64,000 bases of DNA from Metarhizobium sp017305935 (GTDB taxonomy: Bacteria > Pseudomonadota > Alphaproteobacteria > Rhizobiales > Rhizobiaceae), in contig NZ_JARRIR010000009.1 of assembly GCF_029601685.1 (NCBI RefSeq), positions 220,612 to 284,611 of the forward strand, in the 5' to 3' direction. The position numbers were made by a program, and so were the translations under genes. The notes under the pieces were generated by a model. It was not told the origin of the DNA and made no database searches. It saw only the letters and a program-made list of their open reading frames with translations. Positions within the stretch are counted from its first letter, which is position 1, and every line of letters starts with the position of its first letter. Below are positions 8,419 to 16,055 of this stretch, piece after piece.

Positions 8419-9538
8419 CGATCCCGGTGAGCGCCTCGACGACGCCGGCATCCGGCAGGTGGGTCCGCGCATCCATCAGGCTGAAGCCGTCCTGAAAATC
8501 CCAATGGGTCCAGCCGATGCAGCGGTCGCGCGCCAGCCGCGCGACGAGGCCGAGCCAGACGAGCCGCGATTCCCGTGGCGATGCAAAGGTCAGCGCCCCG
8601 AATTCGTTGACGATGACTGGCCGGTCGTTGCGCTTAGACCAGTCGGCCATGGTGTCGAAAGCACCCGTCAGCAGCGCCTCGTCCCAGGGCGTCTGCAGCG
8701 AGCGGGCCAGTTGCTGCGCCGCCTCCGCATGGCCCTCGGCCTTCAACTCGGCAAGCTGCCGGCGCACCGCCGGCGTCTCGCGCGTCGCCGGGAAAGGCAG
8801 GCCCTTCAGGAGACGCAAGGGGTCGTCCAACGGACCCCAGGTCAGGCCCTGATGGGTAAAGGCGAAGGGGTCGTAATAATGGACGGCATACACGACGTTG
8901 CGGTCTGCGAAAGGCTGCATGCCAGCCAGCATCTCGTGCCGCTGCGGCCCGGAGGGGCCGACGATGACCGTATGTTCGGGCAGATCGATGCGCAATTGCC
9001 GGATCAGCCGGTCGGCGGTGCGCATCCACACCGCCTGGTCGATCTCCGGTTCGTTGAGCAGTTCGATGGCGACCCTCTGGGGATCGAGGCTGCGCGCCAC
9101 CGGTGTCAGCCGTTTCCATAGGGTGGAGAGCCGCCGGAAACCGCCCTCCGGGTCGGCAGCGAATTGCGGCCCGATGTCGCCGCCGGCATGCAGGTCGAGG
9201 GAAACGGCATAATCGAGGCTGATGAGGAAGATCGCCTGGTCGTAGATCGCAGAAAGATAGGCGGCGGCATCCGCGCCCTCCAGCCGGCTGTGATCGATCG
9301 GCAGGCGGATATGGGTGAAATCGTCGGCCCGCAATGCCCGCAACTGCTGCAGTGTCGGGTGGCGCTCGGCTTCCGGCGCATCCCAGCCGGTGAGGTTCAC
9401 GCCGCGCTGCAGGGCCTGCAACAGCGACGGATTGGGGAAATCCGGCAGAGCGCATTCCGCCGCCCCGGCCGCGCTTGCCAGCGGCATCAGCCACAGGATG
9501 GCGCCAAAAATCCTAGTCCGAATTGCGCAGGAGAGCAT
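8408..9538 (-). CDS. Secreted glycoside hydrolase family 5 (cellulase-like endoglycanase)
   Basis: A 376-residue protein with a Sec signal peptide (MLSCAIRTRIFGAILWLMPLASAAGA). The TIM-barrel markers of GH5 are present: THIRLPIDHSRL, the acid/base Glu in IELLNEPEI (about residue 165), and the nucleophile Glu in VIVNEFGAL (about residue 310). It should cut beta-1,4-linked glucans or the cell's own exopolysaccharide in the periplasm or outside the cell. The ATG at 9538 lies inside the end of the upstream GT26 gene (26-bp overlap), so the two are co-transcribed. A glycanase inside a polysaccharide cluster usually trims or releases chains; cellulose degradation for nutrition is less likely here. 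Confidence 0.85.
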   Translation of the reverse strand: MLSCAIRTRIFGAILWLMPLASAAGAAECALPDFPNPSLLQALQRGVNLTGWDAPEAERHPTLQQLRALRADDFTHIRLPIDHSRLEGADAAAYLSAIYDQAIFLISLDYAVSLDLHAGGDIGPQFAADPEGGFRRLSTLWKRLTPVARSLDPQRVAIELLNEPEIDQAVWMRTADRLIRQLRIDLPEHTVIVGPSGPQRHEMLAGMQPFADRNVVYAVHYYDPFAFTHQGLTWGPLDDPLRLLKGLPFPATRETPAVRRQLAELKAEGHAEAAQQLARSLQTPWDEALLTGAFDTMADWSKRNDRPVIVNEFGALTFASPRESRLVWLGLVARLARDRCIGWTHWDFQDGFSLMDARTHLPDAGVVEALTGIVKP

Positions 9539-10316
9539 AGATTGCGACCGGATTGGTAACCAGGTAACGCCGCGCCAGCCGGCGCGGCTCCAGACACATG
9601 CGATGCAGCCATTCCAGCCCCGCCTTCTGCATCCAGAGCGGCGCGCGCGCATTCTTGCCCGACAGGAAATCGAACAGCCCGCCGGCGGTTTTCACCACGC
9701 CGACGCCGGTGAACCGGTCGAGGTTGCGCTTGACGAAGGCCTGTTCCAGCGGAAAGCCAAGGCCGATCCAGAGAATATCCGGCCGCGCCTCGCGAATATC
9801 CGCCACCACCCTCTCCTCCTCTTCGGGGGTAAAATAGCCGTTGCGGCGCCCGGCGAAGGTCAGCCCCGGATAGGCGGCGCGCATCGCCTCGACGGCGCGG
9901 CGGTTCACCTCTTCGCTGCCGCCGAGGAAATAGAAGGAGACACCCTCGCTTTCGGCCCGGCGGGCCACGGCATGGACGAGATCCGTGGTCGCCACCCGCT
10001 CGCTGATCGGCGTCGTGGAGCGCATGCGCGAGATCAGCACCATCGGCATCCCGTCGGCATGAATCTCGTCCGCCTCGTGCATCAGCGCCCGAAAGCGCGC
10101 ATCGGCGCGACACATGGCGATCACCTGGCCGTTGGCCGAGGTGGAATAATAGGGACGTGGCGCGCCGTCGCGCGCGGCCAGCGCATGGGCGATGAAACTG
10201 TCGGCGGCCGCATCCATCGACACCTGGGCGATCTGCAGCCCTCCCAGCCGTACACTCGGCGGGCAGCGGGGCGCGGGCCCTGCCGATCCGTTGTCCTCGT
10301 TCATAGCCCGCAGCAT
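9513..10316 (-). CDS. WecG/TagA/CpsF family glycosyltransferase (GT26)
   Basis: A 267-residue GT26 protein. Family features include YYSTSANGQVIAMCRADARFRALMHEADEIHADGMP near residues 60-95, and then ARRAESEGVSFYFLGGSEEVNRRA, FAGRRNGYFTPEEE and DILWIGLGFPLEQAF. GT26 enzymes add N-acetylmannosamine(uronic acid) or related sugars to undecaprenyl-linked acceptors early in repeat assembly. The C-terminal tail is basic, as needed for membrane association. The gene starts a short leftward operon with the GH5 glycanase. The ATG at 10316 has the better upstream purine run (GGCTGGGAAAG); an in-frame ATG lies 12 bp inside. Confidence 0.88.
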   Translation of the reverse strand: MLRAMNEDNGSAGPAPRCPPSVRLGGLQIAQVSMDAAADSFIAHALAARDGAPRPYYSTSANGQVIAMCRADARFRALMHEADEIHADGMPMVLISRMRSTTPISERVATTDLVHAVARRAESEGVSFYFLGGSEEVNRRAVEAMRAAYPGLTFAGRRNGYFTPEEEERVVADIREARPDILWIGLGFPLEQAFVKRNLDRFTGVGVVKTAGGLFDFLSGKNARAPLWMQKAGLEWLHRMCLEPRRLARRYLVTNPVAIYALLRNSD

Positions 10317-10748
10317 CTTTCCCAGCCTTTCACGGAGGGCATCCGTATCGTCTCAAATCCAGTCCCAACCATACAGGCCATACAGCGACAAGAACAAACA
10401 TGCTCGCATGCGATGGTTAATTTTACCGCCGCAACCTATGGGAGCCGCCAGTTTTCCCCCGTCGTGCGGCCGATTCAGGCCAGGCTGTCTCGCCGCGACA
10501 CAGGAAACATGCTCCCTTCCGGGACGAAAGGCCTGTCCCGACACCGGCTGGTCGCCATCATAACATCGAAAAACGCGCCAGGCGAGGCAACTCTTCGAGG
10601 AAGCCTTAACCATGCGCGGCGGAATGGGGGCGGGCGCCTTCTTGCCCACGGGTCGGAAGCATGAGCGTAGAATGTCGCAGACAGGCTTCAATTCCCCGGG
10701 AACAAGCCCTAGAATTCGCGGCAATATCATAAATGGGGTCTCATCAGC
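10317..10748. other. Intergenic region between GT26 operon and FAD-GcvT gene
   Basis: This 432-bp non-coding gap must contain the divergent promoters of the GT26 and FAD-GcvT genes. I looked for a glycine, cobalamin or SAM riboswitch-like fold, because the downstream enzyme is a GcvT type, and recognised none. The last 70 bp before 10749 are AT-richer. I see no clear operator. Confidence 0.4.
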
Positions 10749-13310
10749 ATGGCAGAGTTTCCGCAAAAGGCGAAAGTCGTCATCATCGGCGCCGGCGGCA
10801 TCGTCGGCGCATCTATCGCGCATCACCTGATCGAGCGTGGATGGGACGACATCGTCGCCATCGACAAGTCGGGCATTCCGACCGATATCGGCTCGACGGC
10901 GCACGCCTCCGACTTCTGCTACACCACCAGCCACGACTACCTGTCGGTCTGGACAACCCAGTACTCCATCGACTTCTTCGAGAAGATGGGCCACTACGCC
11001 CGCATCGGCGGCCTGGAAGTGGTGCGTACCGGCGATGAAGCCTGGATGGAGGAAATCAAGCGCAAGCTGTCCTCCGCCAAGGCCTTCGGCACCCGCGCCC
11101 ATTATGTCTCGCCGGCCGAGATCAAGAAGATGTTCCCGCTGATCGAGGAAGACCAGGTAATGGGCGGCATGTTCGACCCCGATGCCGGCCTGGTCATTCC
11201 GCGCTCGCAGACGGTCGCCGGCAAGCTCATCGACGCCGCCGAAAAGACCGGCAAGCTTGCCGCCTTCGCCAACACCCCGGCGCAATCGCTGATCGTCGAG
11301 AACGGCCGCATCAAGGGCGTCGTCACCCATCGCGGCACGATCATGGCCGATCACGTCGTCGTCTGCGCCGGCCTCTGGGGCCGCCTGATCGCCGAAATGG
11401 TCGGCGAAGATCTGCCGGTCATGCCGGTCGACCATCCCTTGACCTTCTTCGGTCCGTACAACGAATTCGAAGGCACCGGCAAGGAAATCGGCTTCCCGCT
11501 GCTGCGCGACCAGGGCAATTCCGCCTATATGCGCGATACCGGCGACCCGAAGACCACCGAGGGCGGCCAGATCGAATGGGGTTATTACGAGACCGACAAT
11601 CCGCGTCTCTGCCATCCGCGCGACCTGCTCGAAAAGCATGAGGCCCGCCTGTCGCCCTCGCAGCGCGACCTGGAAATGGAACAGATCCTCGCGCCGCTCG
11701 AACGCGCCATGGAACTGACGCCGATCCTCGGCGAACTCGGCTACAACGAAGGCCATTCCTTCAACGGTTTGTTGCAGGTTTCGGCCGGCGGCGGCGCATC
11801 CTGCGGCGAGAGCCAGAAGGTGCGCGGCCTGTGGTATTGCGTCGCCATCTGGGTCAAGGACGGCCCCGGCTACGGCAAGCTGATCGCCGACTGGATGACC
11901 GACGGCCGCACCGAGATCGACCATGCCTCGATCGACTATGCGCGCTTCTATCCGCACCAGTTGACGGAAGAATTCATCGAAAACCGCTGCCGCGAAGCCG
12001 CCCAGAAGATCTACTTCCCGGCGATCCATCCGCGCGAACCCTATGCCACCAGCCGCAACGTCAAGCGCTCGCCCTTCAACGCGCGCGAGAAGGAGCTTGG
12101 CGGTTACTTCATGGAACTCGGCGGCTGGGAACGCGCCCACGGCTACGCCGCCAACGAGCATCTGCTCGAAAAATACGGCGACCGCGTACCGGTGCGCGAA
12201 AACGAATGGGACAACCGCCATTTCTGGCGCGTCTCCAATGCCGAGCATCTGGCGATGAGCGAGGATTGCGGCATCGTCAACCTCTCGCATTTCCACATGG
12301 TGGATATCGAGGGTCCCGACCATGTCGAGCTCTTGGAATGGCTTTGCGCCGCCAAGATCGGCGGTGACGCCAATATCGGCAAGGGCATCTATACCCACTT
12401 CCTCGACGACGAGGGCATGGTGCGCGCCGACTTCACCGTCTTCCGCATGGCCGATCGCTGCCGCCTCGTCAACGGCGCCGATGCCGGTCCGCGCGACTTC
12501 CATTACATGAAGCGCGTCGCCGAGGATCGCGGCCTCGACGTCACCATCACCGACGTTTCGGAAAAGTTCATCACCATCGGCATCTGGGGCCCGAATGCCC
12601 GCGAGACGCTGAAAAAGGTGGTTGCCGATCCCGCCGGCCTCGATGTCGAAAACTTCCCCTTCGCATCGATCAAGCAGATCGAGATCGCCGGCAAGCCGGT
12701 CACCGCCTTCCGCATTTCCTATGTCGGCGAGCAGGGCTGGGAGCTGCACATGAAATACGAGGACGGCCTCGCCGTCTGGGATGCGCTGCGCTCCACCGGC
12801 GTCATGGCCTTCGGCGTCGAGACCTATGCCAACTCGCGCCGCATGGAAAAGAGCCTGCGCCTGCAGAACGCCGACCTGCTGACCCAATACAACCTGATCG
12901 AGGCCGATCTCGCTCGCCCGAAGGTCAAGGACGCCGACTTCCGCGGCAAGGCCAAGCATCTGGAATACAAGGCCCGCGACCACCAGCCGGCCATGCTCTG
13001 CACGCTGGTCATGACCGAAAACACCGACGCCAAGGGCGTGAAGCGGTATCCGGTCGGCTCGCTGCCGGTCATCGATCCGGACACCGGCGCGGTGCTGGTC
13101 GACGAACTCGGCCGCCGTTCCTACACGACCTCCATCGCCTTCGGCCCGACCATCGGCAAGAACATCGCGCTCGCCTACCTGCCCTGGTCGCATTGCCAGA
13201 TCGGCCGCAAGCTGCAGGTCGAATATTTCGCAGAGACCTATCCGGTCGAGGTGGTCGGTATCGGCTACAAGCCGCTTTACGACCCGGAAAACCTCAAGCC
13301 CCGTACCTGA
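10749..13310 (+). CDS. FAD-dependent oxidoreductase fused to GcvT-type aminomethyltransferase (dimethylglycine/sarcosine dehydrogenase-like)
   Basis: An 853-residue fusion. Residues 5 to about 390 form a DAO-family flavoprotein domain with the nucleotide fold VVIIGAGGIVGASIAHHLIERG. The STAHAS segment aligns with the covalent-FAD histidine region of dimethylglycine dehydrogenase (His52). Residues from about 430 form a GcvT folate-binding domain: ENEWDNRHFWRVSNAEHLAMS, DLSHF-like NLSHFHMVDIEG, and YVGEQGWELHMKYE. Such enzymes oxidise N-methyl groups and pass the one-carbon unit to tetrahydrofolate. The TSWHAAG motif of sarcosine enzymes is replaced, so the substrate may differ. It is monocistronic, with a strong terminator just downstream. 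Confidence 0.85.
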   Translation: MAEFPQKAKVVIIGAGGIVGASIAHHLIERGWDDIVAIDKSGIPTDIGSTAHASDFCYTTSHDYLSVWTTQYSIDFFEKMGHYARIGGLEVVRTGDEAWMEEIKRKLSSAKAFGTRAHYVSPAEIKKMFPLIEEDQVMGGMFDPDAGLVIPRSQTVAGKLIDAAEKTGKLAAFANTPAQSLIVENGRIKGVVTHRGTIMADHVVVCAGLWGRLIAEMVGEDLPVMPVDHPLTFFGPYNEFEGTGKEIGFPLLRDQGNSAYMRDTGDPKTTEGGQIEWGYYETDNPRLCHPRDLLEKHEARLSPSQRDLEMEQILAPLERAMELTPILGELGYNEGHSFNGLLQVSAGGGASCGESQKVRGLWYCVAIWVKDGPGYGKLIADWMTDGRTEIDHASIDYARFYPHQLTEEFIENRCREAAQKIYFPAIHPREPYATSRNVKRSPFNAREKELGGYFMELGGWERAHGYAANEHLLEKYGDRVPVRENEWDNRHFWRVSNAEHLAMSEDCGIVNLSHFHMVDIEGPDHVELLEWLCAAKIGGDANIGKGIYTHFLDDEGMVRADFTVFRMADRCRLVNGADAGPRDFHYMKRVAEDRGLDVTITDVSEKFITIGIWGPNARETLKKVVADPAGLDVENFPFASIKQIEIAGKPVTAFRISYVGEQGWELHMKYEDGLAVWDALRSTGVMAFGVETYANSRRMEKSLRLQNADLLTQYNLIEADLARPKVKDADFRGKAKHLEYKARDHQPAMLCTLVMTENTDAKGVKRYPVGSLPVIDPDTGAVLVDELGRRSYTTSIAFGPTIGKNIALAYLPWSHCQIGRKLQVEYFAETYPVEVVGIGYKPLYDPENLKPRT

Positions 13311-13333
13311 TCGGGCAGTGCTATCGAACAGAA

Positions 13334-13362
13334 AGCGTCCGCCGCAAGGCGGGCGCTTTTTT
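13334..13362 (+). terminator. Rho-independent terminator of the FAD-GcvT gene
   Basis: A 10-bp GC-rich stem (AGCGTCCGCC at 13334-13343 with GGCGGGCGCT at 13348-13357, one G-U pair) closes a GCAA tetraloop. It runs directly into six T residues at 13357-13362. It lies 24 bp after the stop codon. Confidence 0.93.
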
Positions 13363-13379
13363 CATGCGTGGAGGATTGG

Positions 13380-15380
13380 TCAGCCGAGGCCGACGCGCGA
13401 CAGCGGCGGCAGGAAGACGCTGGTACGGCCGGCCGGTTCCGGGGCCGATGTCTCCCCGCGCAGGCCGGGCAGGTCGCCAAGCGGCATCGGCCGGCCGAAG
13501 AGATATCCTTGCATCTGGTCGCAGCCCAGCCGTTTCAGGCATTCGAACTGCTCTTCGGTCTCGATGCCCTCGGCGGTCGTTGCCATGCCGAGGCTGCGGG
13601 CGACGCCGATGACCAGCTCGACGATGGCGATCGCATCCGAACCGGTGGTGACGTCGCGGATGAAGGAACGGTCGATCTTGATCTTGTCGAAGGGAAAGCC
13701 ACGCAGACTGCCGAGCGAGGAATAGCCGGTGCCGAAATCATCCATGGCGATCTGGATGCCGAGCCCCTTCAGGCTTCTGAGCGTCTGCAGCGTGTGTTCG
13801 TTGCGGTCGAGCAGCACGGATTCGGTGATTTCCAGTTCCAGCCGGCCGGGCTCGAGTCCGCCATGGGCGAGCGCCGCCATCACCTTCCGTTCCAGCGCCT
13901 TGCTGCGGAACTGCACCGGCGACAGGTTGACCGCGACCTTCAGCGGCGCCTGCCAGCCGGCGGCATCGGCGCAGGCGGTGTGCAGCACCCATTCGCCGAG
14001 CTCCTGGATGATGCCGGTCTCCTCGGCGACCGGGATGAAATCGGAGGGCGCCACCTGGCCGCGCAGCGGATGGTTCCAGCGCAGCAGCGCCTCGTAGCCG
14101 CTGACCGCGCGCGTGCCGGCATCGACCACCGGCTGGTAAAACACCTCCATCTCGCCATTGGCGAGCGCCTTTTGCAAATCGACCTCGAAGGAGGTGCGGT
14201 CAAGGATGCGGGTATGAAGCTCCGGCCGGAAGACGCAGACGCGTCCACGCCCCAGCCGCTTTGCTTCGTAAAGCGCGAGATCGGCATGCTTGAGCAGTTC
14301 GTCCGACCCGACACCCTCCTGCGACAGCGCCAGCCCGACGCTGGTGGCGACGGCGATCTCGCGCTCGGCCAGCAGGTAAGGCAGCGCGATCTCGGCGATC
14401 ACCCGATCGGCGAAAACGCAAGCCTCGCGCTCCGACAAAGCGGCGCTGAGGATGATGAACTCGTCGCCGCCCAGCCGGCAGACGAGATCGCCGGGTTCGA
14501 CCAGCCGCGACAGCCGCCCGGCCACCGCCCGCAACAGCGCATCGCCGGTATCGTGGCCGAGCGTGTCGTTGACGTTCTTGAAACCGTCGAGGTCGAGCAG
14601 CAGAATGGCGACATGGACCCCTTCCGCGCGGGCCGCGATGCGCGCTTCCAGTTGCTCGCGAAACAGCATCCGGTTGGGAAGCCCCGTCAGCGCGTCGTGA
14701 TGGGCGGCATGAGCGAGCTTGTCGTTGCGCACCTGCAATTCGCCCGAGGCGATGCGCAGGTCGGCAGCCAGAACCTGCATGCCGTCATGGGCGCGGTTGA
14801 GCAGCCGGTTGTGATAAAGCAACAGGACGATCAGGCTGATGCCGCAGACGATCAGGCCGCCGGCCAGCCCGGTATAGATCCGGTGCAGCCGGGTCAGCGC
14901 CTCGTATTGCGTATCGATACGCTGGGCGTCGTATTCGGCGGCATAGGACGCCATGGCCGTCATGGCGCCATCGAGGTCGGCCATCTCGGCCAGCATGGCG
15001 CGCACGTCGAGCGGCGCGTCGCCATAGACCCCCGCCTCCAGCTTCGTCAGCACCTGATGCAGCCGGTCGAGCGTCTCCTGCTGGTGCGGATCGGCGTCGA
15101 TCAGTTGCCGCAGCGTGCCGTGCTGGAGGATATCGAGCCGGCCGATCATGATGTCGAGGCGCAGCCGCACCTCGTCGAGCGTGCCGCTTTCGACGCCGAG
15201 CCCGTAAGCGGCCAGGCGATGCTCCAGCCGCATGTATTCGGACACCGACTGGCTCACCGCCCAGGAATCGTTGTGATGGGCGACGTTCTTCAGCATCGCC
15301 TGCCGCTGCGTGATCACATAGGCGATATAGCTTGTGGCGACGATAAAACAGACGATGACGATGGCGAGCAGTTTCTTCAT
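13380..15380 (-). CDS. Membrane-bound GGDEF-EAL protein (diguanylate cyclase/phosphodiesterase)
   Basis: A 666-residue inner-membrane c-di-GMP enzyme. It has a membrane helix at residues 4-23, a helical periplasmic domain of about 140 residues, and a second helix near 170-189. The GGDEF domain has an intact GGDEF at 304-308. The allosteric RxxD site is degenerate: E-P-G-D stands where the Arg is expected. The EAL domain keeps EAL (430-432), NLSPVQF, ELEITES, DDFGTGYSS (547-555), AEGIETEEQ and MQGYLFGRP, so it should hydrolyse c-di-GMP. The gene starts 8 bp after the molybdopterin-fold gene, forming an operon. The periplasmic domain may take a signal from that partner. Exopolysaccharide genes nearby are plausible targets. 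Confidence 0.92.
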   Translation of the reverse strand: MKKLLAIVIVCFIVATSYIAYVITQRQAMLKNVAHHNDSWAVSQSVSEYMRLEHRLAAYGLGVESGTLDEVRLRLDIMIGRLDILQHGTLRQLIDADPHQQETLDRLHQVLTKLEAGVYGDAPLDVRAMLAEMADLDGAMTAMASYAAEYDAQRIDTQYEALTRLHRIYTGLAGGLIVCGISLIVLLLYHNRLLNRAHDGMQVLAADLRIASGELQVRNDKLAHAAHHDALTGLPNRMLFREQLEARIAARAEGVHVAILLLDLDGFKNVNDTLGHDTGDALLRAVAGRLSRLVEPGDLVCRLGGDEFIILSAALSEREACVFADRVIAEIALPYLLAEREIAVATSVGLALSQEGVGSDELLKHADLALYEAKRLGRGRVCVFRPELHTRILDRTSFEVDLQKALANGEMEVFYQPVVDAGTRAVSGYEALLRWNHPLRGQVAPSDFIPVAEETGIIQELGEWVLHTACADAAGWQAPLKVAVNLSPVQFRSKALERKVMAALAHGGLEPGRLELEITESVLLDRNEHTLQTLRSLKGLGIQIAMDDFGTGYSSLGSLRGFPFDKIKIDRSFIRDVTTGSDAIAIVELVIGVARSLGMATTAEGIETEEQFECLKRLGCDQMQGYLFGRPMPLGDLPGLRGETSAPEPAGRTSVFLPPLSRVGLG

Positions 15381-15388
15381 GGCGCCAC

Positions 15389-15898
15389 CTACCGGACCAC
15401 CAGCCGGCGCACCTGCCAGGCGGCGCGGCGATAGAAGATCTCGGCCTGCAAACGCGGATCGGAATCGAAGGGATAGATGATGAACAGCGGCCCCTTGCCA
15501 CGCACCGGCATATAGGCGCCATCCTGCTTCAGCGCCAGCACGACCCCGAAACGCCCGAAATCCTCGATCGGGATATCCACGACATAATCGTTGAGGGCCA
15601 CCGCCGTTACCGTCGTGCCGGTGGCGCCGACCCGCTCCATCAGCTCGGCCAGCGGCACGCCGTCGAATCTCAGCGTGCCGTCATACCAGGGCGCATGGGT
15701 GATCACCGTCGCCTGCCGCATCGCCTCCAGCATGGCAAGGTCGAATTCGGCCTTGTCGCCCGTGTTGGTGATGGCGATCTTTCCGGAAATGCTGAGGATC
15801 GGCGCTCCGGTCGGCGCGGGCAGGTCGCCCGCCAGAGCGCCATGCGCGACCAGGAATACAGGAACCAAAAGACCGAAAAGAATTCGCGCCGCTCCCAA
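15389..15898 (-). CDS. Secreted small molybdopterin-binding-domain-like protein
   Basis: A 169-residue protein if read from the TTG at 15898. That codon has AGAAGGGAG just upstream and gives a clean signal peptide (LGAARILFGLLVPVFLVAHGALAGD); longer frames lack both. The mature part resembles the oxidoreductase molybdopterin-binding fold: ILSISGKIAITN, ATVITHAPWYDGTLRFDGVPLAELMERVG, a VTAVALNDYVVDIP segment, and GPLFIIYPFD near the end. It lacks the conserved Cys that binds molybdenum in sulfite-oxidase-type enzymes, so it is probably a ligand-binding relative. It is co-transcribed with, and 8 bp upstream of, the GGDEF-EAL gene, which suggests a periplasmic sensor partner. Confidence 0.75.
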   Translation of the reverse strand: MGAARILFGLLVPVFLVAHGALAGDLPAPTGAPILSISGKIAITNTGDKAEFDLAMLEAMRQATVITHAPWYDGTLRFDGVPLAELMERVGATGTTVTAVALNDYVVDIPIEDFGRFGVVLALKQDGAYMPVRGKGPLFIIYPFDSDPRLQAEIFYRRAAWQVRRLVVR

Positions 15899-16006
15899 TG
15901 GGATCTCCCTTCTGTCGCGAAAACGTGAGACAATTTCCCTAAATCTTTGCAAAGACAGCCAGTCGCCTTCTATCAAACCTACATCTTTCCCTTGTTATTT
16001 TTAGCG

Positions 16007-16040
16007 AAAAACCCTCCGCACGGTTGTGCGGAGGGTTTTT
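16007..16040. terminator. Perfect 15-bp stem-loop, terminator of the chemoreceptor gene
   Basis: A perfect 15-bp inverted repeat, 16007-16021 with 16026-16040 and a four-base loop. On the minus strand the GC core ends in GGGTTTTT, 16 bp after the chemoreceptor stop. The matching T run on the plus strand makes it bidirectional, but no plus-strand gene ends here. Confidence 0.92.
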
Positions 16041-16055
16041 ACGGTTATCGCGGAC

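Noticed and set aside
10317..10748. A possible glycine or other riboswitch before the GcvT-type gene
   Set aside because: I could not find the conserved paired core of any riboswitch class I know.
10353..13193. A 946-codon open frame on the minus strand, antisense to the FAD-GcvT gene
   Set aside because: Its codon pattern is the shadow of the real plus-strand gene in GC-rich DNA: no family motif, skewed composition, and the opposite strand encodes a clear fusion enzyme.
13368..15434. A 688-codon plus-strand open frame antisense to the GGDEF-EAL gene
   Set aside because: The minus strand has every GGDEF and EAL catalytic motif; the plus-strand translation shows none.
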